From assembly GCF_900112345.1 (NCBI RefSeq), contig NZ_FOLB01000007.1:1-64000 (forward strand): 64,000 nt of DNA, read 5' to 3'. Below are positions 45,536 through 53,888 of this stretch, one piece after another. Positions within the stretch are counted from its first letter, which is position 1. Every line of letters starts with the position of its first letter. The notes below the pieces were generated by a model. It made no database searches. It was given only the letters and a program-made list of their open reading frames with translations, and was not told where the DNA came from. A program made the translations under genes and the position numbers. This DNA is from Nocardioides terrae (GTDB lineage: Bacteria > Actinomycetota > Actinomycetes > Propionibacteriales > Nocardioidaceae).

Positions 45536-45573
45536 AACCGGCCCTGACCTGGGAAACCAGGTCAGGGCCGGTT
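45536..45573 (+). terminator. Perfect 17-bp hairpin with GAAA tetraloop after tRNA-Leu
   Basis: The arm 45536-45552 is the exact complement of 45557-45573, separated by the loop GAAA. Starting 9 bases after the tRNA, it probably ends its transcript, although only ATTT rather than a long U run follows. Confidence 0.7.
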
Positions 45574-45901
45574 CGCATTTGCGGCCAAAGGGGGGCACCA
45601 AGGAGGCACCTGACGCCAACCCTCGGGGCGCATCGACACCTTCAACAGTGTCGGAAGGAGTCAGTGATGGCTTGGCTTGAACAGCGACCCTCGAGGACGG
45701 AGCACCGACAGCTACACAGGGTCGGATTTTCACCAGAGGCCGGCGGTGCCCGACCCGCTCGCCGCCGCGTCGGTGCACCATCAGCGTGCCCCACGCCCTG
45801 CTCCGTGACCACGCCTGGCTCTCGACGCCCCGAATTCGCGTGCGTTCATGCAAACGTTGCATGCTGGAGGTGCTGCGCGACCGACGACATCGGGAGACCT
45901 C
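45574..45901. other. Intergenic region, possible old integration-site debris
   Basis: No supported gene. A GGGGGGCACCAAGGAGGCACC stretch follows the hairpin. A minus-strand frame (45509-45979, 156 codons) crosses the region and ends inside the tRNA; its C-terminal part looks less random than its start and could be the tail of a lost integrase, but no recombinase motif is visible. Codon use appears less biased than in the neighbours. Confidence 0.3.
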
Positions 45902-46966
45902 ATGACTATCGCCTCCGCCATGGTCGACGGCGATCTCATGCCGCGACTGACGTGGTCGACGTTCCTCACCAGCTGGCATGTCTCACGAGGATGGCTGCTC
46001 GGCACGGCGTTGATCGGTGCCGCGTACGCCGCTCTACGGCTCTCTGCCAGAGGTCGGTCGACCGTGCGTGGATGGCGAGTGGCCGCGTTCCTGCTCGGCT
46101 GCCTGCTGTTGTGGGGCTCCGTCTCGTCCGGCATCGGCGGCTACGCGATGTCGCTGTTCTGGATGCACATGGTGCTCCACCTGCTGTTGATCATGGTCGT
46201 ACCCGCACTTCTGGTGCTCGGCCACCCGATCACCGTCGCCGTCGAGGCGCTGCACGAGCGCCACCAACGTGGTGCACGGCGCGTCCTCCGCTCCGGCCCG
46301 GTCGGCGTGGCGACGCACCCGCTGACCGGGCTGCTCGTCTACACGTCGGTCATCATCGGCACGCATCTGACCGGGTTCATGGACCGGATGGCCATGCACG
46401 CATCGCTGATGACCGGTGAGCAGGTGCTCTACGTGGCCGCCGGCTTCCTCTTCCTGCTGCCCCTGCTCGGCGAGGAGCCTCTTCGCAGGAACCACGCGTA
46501 CGCCGTGCGCCTGGTCGTCCTCCTGGTCGCGATGGTGCCGGACACCCTGGTCGGCATCGTGCTTCTCCAGACACAGGAGGACCCATTCCCGGAAATGATG
46601 GCGCACCACTCGCAGTGGGCACCGCCCCCGGTGTCCGACGTGAACATCGCCGGTGGGCTGATGTGGGCAGGTGGTGACGGCTTGATGATGCTCATCGCAG
46701 TGGGCCTGATGCTCAGTGTCGTGACATCACCGAGGCGGCGCGAACTGGTGACCGGCCCTTGGCTCGAGTCGGTCCGCCGCCGGGTGATTGCGGCTGACCT
46801 CGACGACACCTCCGCGGCGATCGATTCTGTGACGCTGGACCCCGACAGTGACGAAGCGCTCGTGGCCTACAACCGGATGCTGCGGCGACTCGACGCCGCA
46901 GGTGATGAGCACGGGCGGGGCCGACCAACGGTGGGGCAGCCGGCGTCAGATGCCCGAGACGCATGA
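45902..46966 (+). CDS. CtaG-family cytochrome c oxidase assembly-type membrane protein
   Basis: 354-residue protein with about seven transmembrane helices of the caa3 CtaG type, which serves copper insertion or assembly of heme-copper oxidases. Typical are FWMHMVLHLLLIMVVPALLVLGHP and GLLVYTSVIIGTHLTGFMDRMAMH, with histidines placed in or near helices. The C-terminal cytoplasmic segment ends in DEALVAYNRMLRRLDAAG, also typical. The ATG at 45902 has GGGAGA 5 bases upstream and is preferred over one 18 codons earlier. Its stop overlaps the start of the response regulator (ATGA). Known oxidase subunit genes are not adjacent, so the role could be copper handling rather than assembly. Confidence 0.85.
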   Translation: MTIASAMVDGDLMPRLTWSTFLTSWHVSRGWLLGTALIGAAYAALRLSARGRSTVRGWRVAAFLLGCLLLWGSVSSGIGGYAMSLFWMHMVLHLLLIMVVPALLVLGHPITVAVEALHERHQRGARRVLRSGPVGVATHPLTGLLVYTSVIIGTHLTGFMDRMAMHASLMTGEQVLYVAAGFLFLLPLLGEEPLRRNHAYAVRLVVLLVAMVPDTLVGIVLLQTQEDPFPEMMAHHSQWAPPPVSDVNIAGGLMWAGGDGLMMLIAVGLMLSVVTSPRRRELVTGPWLESVRRRVIAADLDDTSAAIDSVTLDPDSDEALVAYNRMLRRLDAAGDEHGRGRPTVGQPASDARDA

Positions 46967-47715
46967 CATCGCCGCTTGGGGACTTCCGGGCCCACGCGGG
47001 CGTGGCGACGCACGTGTTGGTACTCGAGGACGACTACGGCTTGCGTACGTCGCTTCGGCTGGTGCTGGAACAGGACGGGTACTCCGTCCTGGAGGCGAGC
47101 GACGCCGAGACCGCCCTCACCCTCCTCAGCGAGCATGCGGTCGACGTGATGCTCGTCGATCTCATGCTCGGCGGCATCGACGGGTTCACCTTCATCCGTA
47201 ACGCCCGGCCCCAGACTGCGGCCCCGATCCTGATCATCAGCGCCCGTGACAGCGCGCAGGATGTCGTGGCGGCCCTCGAAGCCGGCGCCGACGACTACGT
47301 CCGCAAGCCGTTCGAAGTCGAGGAGGTGAAGGCTCGGCTCAACGCCGCTCTCCGTCGGCCGTCGATCATCGATCGGACCTCCGAGTCGACTATGGCGAGC
47401 CACGGCATGGTGCTGGACTCCCGCCACGGACCACTGGTGTTCGACCCGCTCGCAGCGACCCTCAAGCGGGGCGGAGCCGACCTGCATCTGACCCACACCG
47501 AGTTCAAGCTGCTGCTCACGCTGACCGAGAACGCCGGGCACGTGATGAGCCGGGCCGGTCTGCTGAATCGGGTCTGGAGCGACGGACACTTCGGCGACGA
47601 GCGGATCGTCGACGTGCACATCCGGAGGCTGCGCACGAAGATCGAGCCTGACCCCGGTTCCCCCGAGCTCGTCCTCACCATCCGGGGCCTGGGCTATCGG
47701 CTGGAGGTGCGGTGA
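46963..47715 (+). CDS. OmpR-family response regulator (MtrA-like)
   Basis: 250-residue regulator. The receiver domain has the acidic pair in LVLEDDYG, phospho-acceptor Asp66 (VMLVDLMLGG), and Lys in DDYVRKPFEV. A winged-helix domain ends in RIVDVHIRRLRTKIEPDPGSPELVLTIRGLGYRLEV, close to MtrA and related regulators. A 15-residue N-terminal extension is unusual. It is coupled by 4-base overlaps to the CtaG-like gene before it and the kinase after it (GTGA). Confidence 0.92.
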   Translation: MTSPLGDFRAHAGVATHVLVLEDDYGLRTSLRLVLEQDGYSVLEASDAETALTLLSEHAVDVMLVDLMLGGIDGFTFIRNARPQTAAPILIISARDSAQDVVAALEAGADDYVRKPFEVEEVKARLNAALRRPSIIDRTSESTMASHGMVLDSRHGPLVFDPLAATLKRGGADLHLTHTEFKLLLTLTENAGHVMSRAGLLNRVWSDGHFGDERIVDVHIRRLRTKIEPDPGSPELVLTIRGLGYRLEVR

Positions 47716-49139
47716 GGGTCGGCCTCACCTCACGGATGCGCCGCCGGCTACCCGCCCGTGGCCTGCGGAGCTCGGTGGTGCTGGCCTTCGCGACCGGGGC
47801 GCTTCTGATCAGCGTGATCCTCGCCCTGGGCACCTACTTCTCGGCGCGCCACTACCTGATCGAGCAGCGTGAGAGCACGGCTTTGCGCCAGGCCTACACC
47901 GACGCGGCCCTGGTCAGGGACGGGATGCTGACCTCGGGGGCGAGGGTGGGTGACGTGCTCTCCGCGATTGCGCTGCCGTCCGGAACCAGCGCGTATGTCC
48001 GTGCCAGGGGAGGGTGGTACTCCACGGCGCTGACCGATGACGGGCCGGGGGCAGTCGGCGCCGTCAGGCGGCACGTCGCGGACGGGTCGGCGGCCTTGAT
48101 GTGGACCGGCGCAACCGACTCGGCTGCGGTCGTCGTGGGGATTCCGGTTCCAGCCGTGCATGCGGAGTACTACGAGGTCACCGTCGCCCAGGAACTCGAC
48201 AGCACGCTCGGGACCCTACGGACCGCGCTCGTCGTGTGCGCACTGCTCACCACTGCGGCCGGCGCACTGCTGGGGTGGTACGCCGGGGCCCGGGTGCTCC
48301 GCCCGCTCAACGAGGTGGCCAAGGCCGCCGCGCGCATCTCGGGTGGTGATCTCGACGCGCGGCTGGACCCCAGCAACGACCCGGACCTGGCGACGTTGGT
48401 CGGGTCGTTCAACAACATGGTCGACACCGTGGCTGAGCGCATCGCGAAGGACGCCCGCTTCGCTGCCGACGTGAGCCACGAGCTGCGGACCCCGCTGACA
48501 ACTTTGACCACCGCCCTGGGGGTGCTCCGCGGCTCGTCAGAGCTGGCCCGGCCCTCGCGACTCGCGGTGCATCTCATGGGCGCAGAGCTCGAGCGCTTCC
48601 GCCAGGCGCTTGAGGACCTCATCGCCCTGGGACGCCTGGACTCCGACGTGCGTGAGTCGGGGTGGGAGACCCTCCCCATGGGTGAGCTCGTGCGTCTTGC
48701 ACTGGCCGACCACAGCCCGCTGCGCGACGTCGAGGCTGGCGGGTCCTCGGGTGTCGTCGTCCTGCGTGACCGAACGGCTGAGGCATCGATGGTCCGCGTG
48801 GATCGGATGCAGATCCGTCGAGCGTTGAGCAACCTGCTCATGAACGCCCAGACCCACGGGGGCGGTCTGGCCCGCGTCCGGATCGCCACACGCGGCCGCT
48901 TCGTCGACGTGCACATCGAGGATGCGGGCCCCGGCGTGCCTCTCGTCGACCGCGAACGCATCTTCGAGCGGTTCGCCCGGTTGGGAGCGCGCGACGCCAA
49001 GGGTGGCAGCGGACTCGGACTCAGTATTGTCGAGCGCACCGCCGCCATCCACGAAGGGTCGGTCTCATGTCACGAGTCCGCACAGGGCGGCGCTGACTTC
49101 GTGCTCTCGCTCCCGGTGGCGGTAGGTGAGCGTCAATGA
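47712..49139 (+). CDS. Sensor histidine kinase (MtrB-like)
   Basis: 475-residue two-component sensor with transmembrane helices at about 20-42 and 172-195 around a ~130-residue extracytoplasmic domain, a HAMP domain, and the HisKA His256 in DVSHELRTPLTTL. The HATPase part has NLLMNAQTHG, VHIEDAGPGVP, RIFERFAR and GSGLGLSIV. The layout matches MtrB-type kinases. It overlaps the regulator gene upstream and the lipoprotein gene downstream by 4 bases each. The signal is unknown; the linked lipoprotein may modulate it as LpqB does for MtrB. Confidence 0.92.
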   Translation: MRVGLTSRMRRRLPARGLRSSVVLAFATGALLISVILALGTYFSARHYLIEQRESTALRQAYTDAALVRDGMLTSGARVGDVLSAIALPSGTSAYVRARGGWYSTALTDDGPGAVGAVRRHVADGSAALMWTGATDSAAVVVGIPVPAVHAEYYEVTVAQELDSTLGTLRTALVVCALLTTAAGALLGWYAGARVLRPLNEVAKAAARISGGDLDARLDPSNDPDLATLVGSFNNMVDTVAERIAKDARFAADVSHELRTPLTTLTTALGVLRGSSELARPSRLAVHLMGAELERFRQALEDLIALGRLDSDVRESGWETLPMGELVRLALADHSPLRDVEAGGSSGVVVLRDRTAEASMVRVDRMQIRRALSNLLMNAQTHGGGLARVRIATRGRFVDVHIEDAGPGVPLVDRERIFERFARLGARDAKGGSGLGLSIVERTAAIHEGSVSCHESAQGGADFVLSLPVAVGERQ

Positions 49140-49876
49140 GGCCATGCTTCGGACGCCACACATCAAAGCGGGACCGCCGTTCTCCGAGGTCGCCTCGCGT
49201 CGCGGCGCGAGGAGCGGCCGTCGTCGCCATTCTGTCGCTCCTGGCGCTTCTCGCCGGTTGCGGCGTCCCGTCCGACGGCGGGGCGCACGCTATCGACCGC
49301 GATGCCGTCCCCTATCGACTTCTGGAGCCGGAAGAGCATTCCCCCACCGAGATGCCGATCGCGTCGCGCGCCGACGCGCCGCGTCTGTACTGGATCGATC
49401 CCGAGCAGCGCCTCGTGGCGAGGATCCCGGGCCGGTACTGCGTCGGTAGCCCGGCGCAGCTGGTCGAGGAGATCCTCGACCAGCTGGCGGCCGGCCCGTC
49501 GGAACGCGACCGTGCGGCAGGCCTGGGCTCAGCGCTGCCGTCGCGGAGATGGGTCGACCTGGCCACGCTGGACGGCGACTTGGCGGTCCTGCGCGTGACT
49601 CCGGACGCCGCCATCGGCGCCAACCGCGTCACCCTCGCTGCTGCGCAGGTCGTACTCGCGGTGACCTCGATCGCCGGAATCTCTCGAGTCGAGCTGGTGC
49701 ACGACGACGACGCCCTCCAGGTGCCGCTGCCCGACGGAGAGCTCGCCGACGGTCCTCTCACAGCAAGTGCCTATCTCGAGACGCTCGCCGTGCCCCGACA
49801 TCACACCACCGACGCCTCGGACTGGCCCACGGTGCGCTGCCCCGGCGGAGGCCCGAGCGCGGGTCCGCGGCGCTGA
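49136..49876 (+). CDS. GerMN-domain lipoprotein (LpqB-like accessory protein)
   Basis: 246-residue exported lipoprotein: a basic N-terminus, hydrophobic segment and lipobox LLAGC with acylated Cys42. One GerMN-type domain follows (RLYWIDPEQRLV, AQLVEEILDQLAAGPSERDRAAGL, LRVTPDA), as in LpqB. LpqB is much longer, with a beta-propeller after the GerMN domains, so this is a short version. The ATG overlaps the kinase stop (ATGA). By analogy it may tune the linked sensor kinase from the cell surface; this is inferred from position. Confidence 0.85.
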   Translation: MRPCFGRHTSKRDRRSPRSPRVAARGAAVVAILSLLALLAGCGVPSDGGAHAIDRDAVPYRLLEPEEHSPTEMPIASRADAPRLYWIDPEQRLVARIPGRYCVGSPAQLVEEILDQLAAGPSERDRAAGLGSALPSRRWVDLATLDGDLAVLRVTPDAAIGANRVTLAAAQVVLAVTSIAGISRVELVHDDDALQVPLPDGELADGPLTASAYLETLAVPRHHTTDASDWPTVRCPGGGPSAGPRR

Positions 49877-49996
49877 CCCGGACCGGCGTGGGTCCTGCAC
49901 CACTGCGCGAGACCGGGCGGACGCGCCCCGTGGATCGTCACGCAACTGTAAAGGCACCGTCGGGGCACTGCCACGTGCCGCCGGCACCCTGTTGTC

Positions 49997-50353
49997 ATGC
50001 CGTACTCCAGCCTCATGCCGCGCCTCGACGCCGGTGCGCACGGCCACTCGCCCTACCTGGTGAACGACGATGTCGTGGTGATCACTCTGTCCGACAGAAC
50101 GGTCCGAGACGTCATCTTCAACCTGCGGTGGCGCCTCGAGGAGCTCCTCACCACCGCGCCAACGCGGCTTGTCATCGACGCATCCCAGGTATCCCGCCTC
50201 TCCTCCCCCGCGATCGCCGCCCTGCTCTGGGCCAATCGCCATTGCGCGGCCCGCGGCGTACGGGTCGCCGTCCGCGATGCCGGACCGACCGCGGGACTGC
50301 TGCGTCGAACCGGGCTCGAAGGTGTCCTCGACGTCGAGCCCGACCGGCGATGA
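49997..50353 (+). CDS. STAS-domain protein (anti-sigma factor antagonist-like)
   Basis: 118-residue single STAS domain: strand VVVITLSDR, then LVIDASQVSRLSSPAIAALLWANRHCAARG, where Ser69/Ser70 occupies the position of the phosphorylated Ser in SpoIIAA/RsbV, and VRVAVRDAGPTAGLLRRTGLEGVL. Such proteins bind anti-sigma kinases when unphosphorylated. The next gene starts 16 bases later and has an RsbW-like ending, so they may be partners. No sigma factor gene is adjacent. Confidence 0.8.
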   Translation: MPYSSLMPRLDAGAHGHSPYLVNDDVVVITLSDRTVRDVIFNLRWRLEELLTTAPTRLVIDASQVSRLSSPAIAALLWANRHCAARGVRVAVRDAGPTAGLLRRTGLEGVLDVEPDRR

Positions 50354-50369
50354 CAGCCCCGGAGTTGCG

Positions 50370-50792
50370 ATGACTCTGCCCATCCGCCTCGAGGATGTCG
50401 TCCGGCTCAGCTCCCACGGCGGTGGTGACGCCGCCGACGAGCCCTCCGCGCTCATGACGCCCGACGAAGCCATGGAGCTGGTCCGCGCATGGACGGAGTC
50501 ACGCGTGGTCGGCGCAAAGGCCGCGACGACTCTGGAGATCCTCTCGGCGCTCGGCCTGCGCATCATGATGTCCGCCTGGCCGGAGCAGATCACCATGGCA
50601 CTCCGATGGAGCGACCCGGTCACCGTCGAGCTGACGGTCCGATGTACGCGCCGCCTCCCGGGTCTCGATCTCGCACCCGAACCGCACCTCGCCGATTGCC
50701 TCAGCGCGCTGGCCGACAGATGGGTCTTCCGCCATTCGCCTGGAGCCGCGCACTTGGTGTGCACGGTGGAGGATCGCGACACCGAGGGCTGA
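50370..50792 (+). CDS. Hypothetical protein with an RsbW-like C-terminal motif
   Basis: 140-residue soluble protein that I do not recognise. Its C-terminal LADCLSALADRWVFRHSPGAAHLVC resembles the last helix and strand of RsbW/HATPase_c_2 anti-sigma kinases (GLxLVxALADRWG...G). However, the N-box (ELVTNA-type) and the glycine-rich ATP lid are missing, so ATP binding is doubtful. GGAG precedes the ATG at 50370 by 6 bases; an in-frame start further upstream would overlap the STAS gene. Position directly after the STAS gene supports a partner-switching pair, possibly with a catalytically dead member. Confidence 0.5.
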   Translation: MTLPIRLEDVVRLSSHGGGDAADEPSALMTPDEAMELVRAWTESRVVGAKAATTLEILSALGLRIMMSAWPEQITMALRWSDPVTVELTVRCTRRLPGLDLAPEPHLADCLSALADRWVFRHSPGAAHLVCTVEDRDTEG

Positions 50793-50831
50793 ATCCTCCC
50801 GACGGAGAGGGCGAGGCCCTCGCGGGAGCGG

Positions 50832-52427
50832 CTACGGCTCGTCGACAGACTGACCCTCGAGGACCACGATCGGCTCGGAGACTGTCACCGAGGCGTCGGG
50901 TCGGACCGTGACGACGCTGGCCTGAACGAGGCCGCTCTCCGGGTCGAGGCTGAACACCTCGAACGTCGCCCGGTGCTGGACGGGCCCCGGGTTCGGTCGG
51001 GTGTCGACGTGGCCGCCGGCGCTACCCACGGTGTACTCGATCGCAGCACCTCCGTCCGGCGTGAGGTACCGCTGAACGCCGATCCGCCGGAACGAACGGC
51101 CGTCGATCACGAGATCCTGGCACCCGCTCTCGGCGATGCGCTGGCCCAGGACGTGGTCATGCAGCACGACGACGTCAGGACGGGAGTCGCATGCCTCCTC
51201 GACCGCGGCTTCCACGAAGTCATCGACATCCACGCCGTTGTCGCGCGGCACCGTGCCTGCCCCGAAGTTTCCGACGGTGCTGACCCTCGGGTCTGCGAGG
51301 GTCAACAGCGAGACATCCCCGACCTGATGTGTCCGGTTGTCGGCAACATGCCATCCCCGCGCGGTCGCTGCTCGCAGGATCGCGGGGGTGTCGTGCAGGC
51401 CGGGTGAGAACTCCACCGGAGTGCCTTGCGAGTAGTAGTCGATGGTGTCGATGAGATAGCTCTCCACCGGCTTGCCCGCGAACGTGAGGTCGCCGCTGAA
51501 GGAGATGAAGTCGGCCTCCACCAGCGTTGCGGCCCGGCCGACGATCCGTGCCATGCCGTTGACGTCCTCGAGGTCCTCAGCCTCGACGAACAGCACATCG
51601 TCCTCGTCGGTCCGTACGGCGGCGTCGCGCAGGACCGAGTCGAGATTGTCCGACACCTGGTCGTAGAAGGTGCTGTGTGGGCGCAGGACCGCGAGGAAGG
51701 GAATGACGTCGGCGACGAGACCCTCGACCTGGGTGCCGGCGAGGCTGGTTCCGGCGAGGGCGGGACTGCCCACGACGACGCGTTCGTCACGGTGGAGCAG
51801 CGTGTGGCCCGCCATCAGCTCAAGCGCGATGAGGGAGGCGACTGCGGTCACAACGACAAGGCGACGCAGTCTGGAGTTGTGGGCGCTGACGACGTCGGCG
51901 AGTGACGGAGGCATCGCCGCCAGCTTCTTCCGACGTTGCCAGAGCAACGCCCCCACCGCCACCTCGGTCGCGAGGACAACGACGGCAGCCGCTACTGTCC
52001 ACGACAGGACCTGGCGGCGCGCAGCGGAACGGATCGATGCGATGGCCGGGCTCGGATCATCGAAGAGTGCAACGAGATACTGACGGGTCTGCTTGTCCTC
52101 GGGGATGAGCCTGTTCCAGTCGACTCCGAGATCGAGCCCGACATCGACCGCGATCGGCCCGAGCTCGATGCGACCGTGCTCGGGACGGGTGATGGCGTCA
52201 CCGGCCACCTGGGTGGTGTTGCGTCCCAGCACCGGCCGCACAGTGACGTCCTGGCCGGCGATCTCGACATGTGCCGGCGGGGCGAGCTGCACGGCGAGCA
52301 CGGCGGCAGCCGCGGGCGCGACGAGAAGAGTGATCCCGATGAGCAGGAGACCCGCAACCTTGGCGGCGGACCGCGCCGTTGCCACTGGGCGGTGCGATGC
52401 CACCGCTCCCCACCCTTTCATGGTCAT
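50832..52427 (-). CDS. Membrane-anchored metallophosphoesterase-like protein with degenerate active site
   Basis: 531-residue protein with transmembrane helices at about 20-45, 138-162 and 188-208 and a large extracytoplasmic domain (about 225-530) that follows the calcineurin-like fold. FISFSGDLTFAGKPVESYL fits the GD motif, and VVVLHDH is the late His motif. Intact family members have DxH at the domain start and GNHD in the middle; here the matching segments read FVEAEDLEDVNG and GLHDT, so several metal ligands are lost. It is probably a binding or structural protein derived from a phosphoesterase. It follows marR by 34 bases in the same direction and is likely under its control. Confidence 0.7.
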   Translation of the reverse strand: MTMKGWGAVASHRPVATARSAAKVAGLLLIGITLLVAPAAAAVLAVQLAPPAHVEIAGQDVTVRPVLGRNTTQVAGDAITRPEHGRIELGPIAVDVGLDLGVDWNRLIPEDKQTRQYLVALFDDPSPAIASIRSAARRQVLSWTVAAAVVVLATEVAVGALLWQRRKKLAAMPPSLADVVSAHNSRLRRLVVVTAVASLIALELMAGHTLLHRDERVVVGSPALAGTSLAGTQVEGLVADVIPFLAVLRPHSTFYDQVSDNLDSVLRDAAVRTDEDDVLFVEAEDLEDVNGMARIVGRAATLVEADFISFSGDLTFAGKPVESYLIDTIDYYSQGTPVEFSPGLHDTPAILRAATARGWHVADNRTHQVGDVSLLTLADPRVSTVGNFGAGTVPRDNGVDVDDFVEAAVEEACDSRPDVVVLHDHVLGQRIAESGCQDLVIDGRSFRRIGVQRYLTPDGGAAIEYTVGSAGGHVDTRPNPGPVQHRATFEVFSLDPESGLVQASVVTVRPDASVTVSEPIVVLEGQSVDEP

Positions 52428-52461
52428 CCGTGCACGCTTCGCGTCATCCTGACGAGCGCTG

Positions 52462-52968
52462 TCAGCGCAACCAGGGGATCAGCGACTCCCGTCCGTCGGC
52501 CGATGGCTCAAGTCCAGCGCCGGCCGCGGCCGCGAGGAAGGCCTCCAAGCTCGCAGCCAGGCGTTTCTGTTGTGCGGGTGAGAGCCGTCCGATGATGTCG
52601 TCGAGGATCGACTCTCGATCCGCCATCACGCCGTCGACGATTCGCGCCCCGTGCTCGCTCAATGACAGCGAGACGTGCCGGCGATCGTTCTCGGCCTCCT
52701 CGCGGATCAGCAGCCCGGCGACGACCAGCCTGTCGCACGTACGGCTGGCGTTGGACGAGTTCACCGCGAGTGCTTCGGCGATGGACGTCAGATTCATCGG
52801 CGCGCCGTAGCGCAGCATGACCAGCACTCGCAACTGGCGCACGCTGATGGACTCGTCGACGGAGCGAAAGGTGCGCGCCACGACGGCCGTCATGAGGCGA
52901 GACGTCCCCATCAGGGCGCTTGTCGCCGCGCGACGAGGATCGTCAGCGGAAGACGATGGCGCGTTCAT
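52462..52968 (-). CDS. MarR-family transcriptional regulator
   Basis: 168-residue winged-helix regulator: ISVRQLRVLVMLRYG, LTSIAEALAVNSSNASRTCDRLVVAGLLIREEAENDRRHVSLSLSEHG covers the recognition helix and wing. MarR dimers usually repress neighbouring genes and release DNA on binding a small molecule. It lies upstream of the phosphoesterase-like gene. TAATCT is 6 bases before the ATG, and a GACGTC palindrome lies just upstream, a possible autoregulatory site. Confidence 0.92.
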   Translation of the reverse strand: MNAPSSSADDPRRAATSALMGTSRLMTAVVARTFRSVDESISVRQLRVLVMLRYGAPMNLTSIAEALAVNSSNASRTCDRLVVAGLLIREEAENDRRHVSLSLSEHGARIVDGVMADRESILDDIIGRLSPAQQKRLAASLEAFLAAAAGAGLEPSADGRESLIPWLR

Positions 52969-52974
52969 GGCGTC

Positions 52975-52980
52975 AGATTA
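52975..52980 (-). promoter_or_regulatory. Probable -10 box of the marR gene (leaderless)
   Basis: TAATCT, 6 bases before the ATG at 52968, with the palindrome GACGTC directly upstream. Confidence 0.45.
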
Positions 52981-53232
52981 GACGTCGTTACGGCGACCGG
53001 TGCGCAGGGCGGCGCCCTCTCCCCACAGAGGCCGCCTGTTCAATGGATGTCGAGGCGCCGCAAGCCCGAACCCGCGAGCATGGACGTGGTCATCGCGGTC
53101 GCCATGGAGCTGATGAGGTATGCCACTGCGGCGACATCGAAACGCCCGATGCTGCCGGACGACGAGCCGGCACAGCCGGTGCCGCCTGCAACGGCGATAC
53201 GCATGATGAAGCCCCTTTCGATGAGGCGCTTG

Positions 53233-53886
53233 TCATGGCCGAGGCCGGATCAGCCCGACCTCGTAGGCGTAGACGACCAGCTGGACGCGGTCGCGGAGCT
53301 CCAGCTTGCTGAGGACGCGGCCGACGTGGGTCTTGATGGTCGCCTCGGAGAGGAACATCCGAGTTGCGATCTCCGCGTTCGACGCTCCGGTGGCCACCTC
53401 GATCAGCACCTCCCGCTCCCGCTCGGTGAGTCGACGCACCTGGGCGGGGATGCGCCGGGGTCCGGGGAGGTCGACCTGGTCCAGGAGCCGCCGGGTCAAC
53501 GCCGGCGCGATCACGGCGTCGCCGCGATGCACGCTGCGGATCGCCTGGACGACCTCCTCGGCCCGTGCGCTCTTGAGCAGGAAGCCGCTCGCGCCGGCCC
53601 GCAGGGCGGCGAAGGCGTGGTCGTCCACGTCGTAGGTCGTGAGCATCAGGACGCGGGGCGGCTCGGGGTAGGTGAGCACCTGCTCGGCCGCCCGGAGGCC
53701 GTCGAGCTGGGGCATGCGCACGTCCATGAGCACCACGTCGGGGCGGGTGCGTTGCACCCCGGCGACCGCCGCCCGCCCGTCCCCGGCCTCGCCGACGACG
53801 ACGAGGTCGTCCTGGGCCGACACGATCATGGCGATGCCGTCCCGGACGAGGTCCTGGTCGTCGGCCAGGAAGACCCGGATGGCCAC
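53233..53886 (-). CDS. NarL/LuxR-type response regulator
   Basis: 217-residue regulator: receiver domain with LADDQ, phospho-acceptor Asp55 (VVLMDVRMP) and Lys in FLLKSARAEE, then a LuxR helix-turn-helix (LTEREREVLIEVATGASNAEIATRMFLSEATIKTHVGRVLSKL). The GTG at 53886 is 2 bases after the kinase stop, with AAGGA 9 bases upstream. Pairs with the HisKA_3 kinase before it. The regulated genes are unknown; many such pairs control ABC exporters, but none is adjacent. Confidence 0.93.
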   Translation of the reverse strand: MAIRVFLADDQDLVRDGIAMIVSAQDDLVVVGEAGDGRAAVAGVQRTRPDVVLMDVRMPQLDGLRAAEQVLTYPEPPRVLMLTTYDVDDHAFAALRAGASGFLLKSARAEEVVQAIRSVHRGDAVIAPALTRRLLDQVDLPGPRRIPAQVRRLTEREREVLIEVATGASNAEIATRMFLSEATIKTHVGRVLSKLELRDRVQLVVYAYEVGLIRPRP

Positions 53887-53888
53887 GG

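Noticed and set aside
45509..45979. Minus-strand frame as a possible integrase tail
   Set aside because: No tyrosine or serine recombinase motif is visible and it runs into the tRNA; kept only as a lead.
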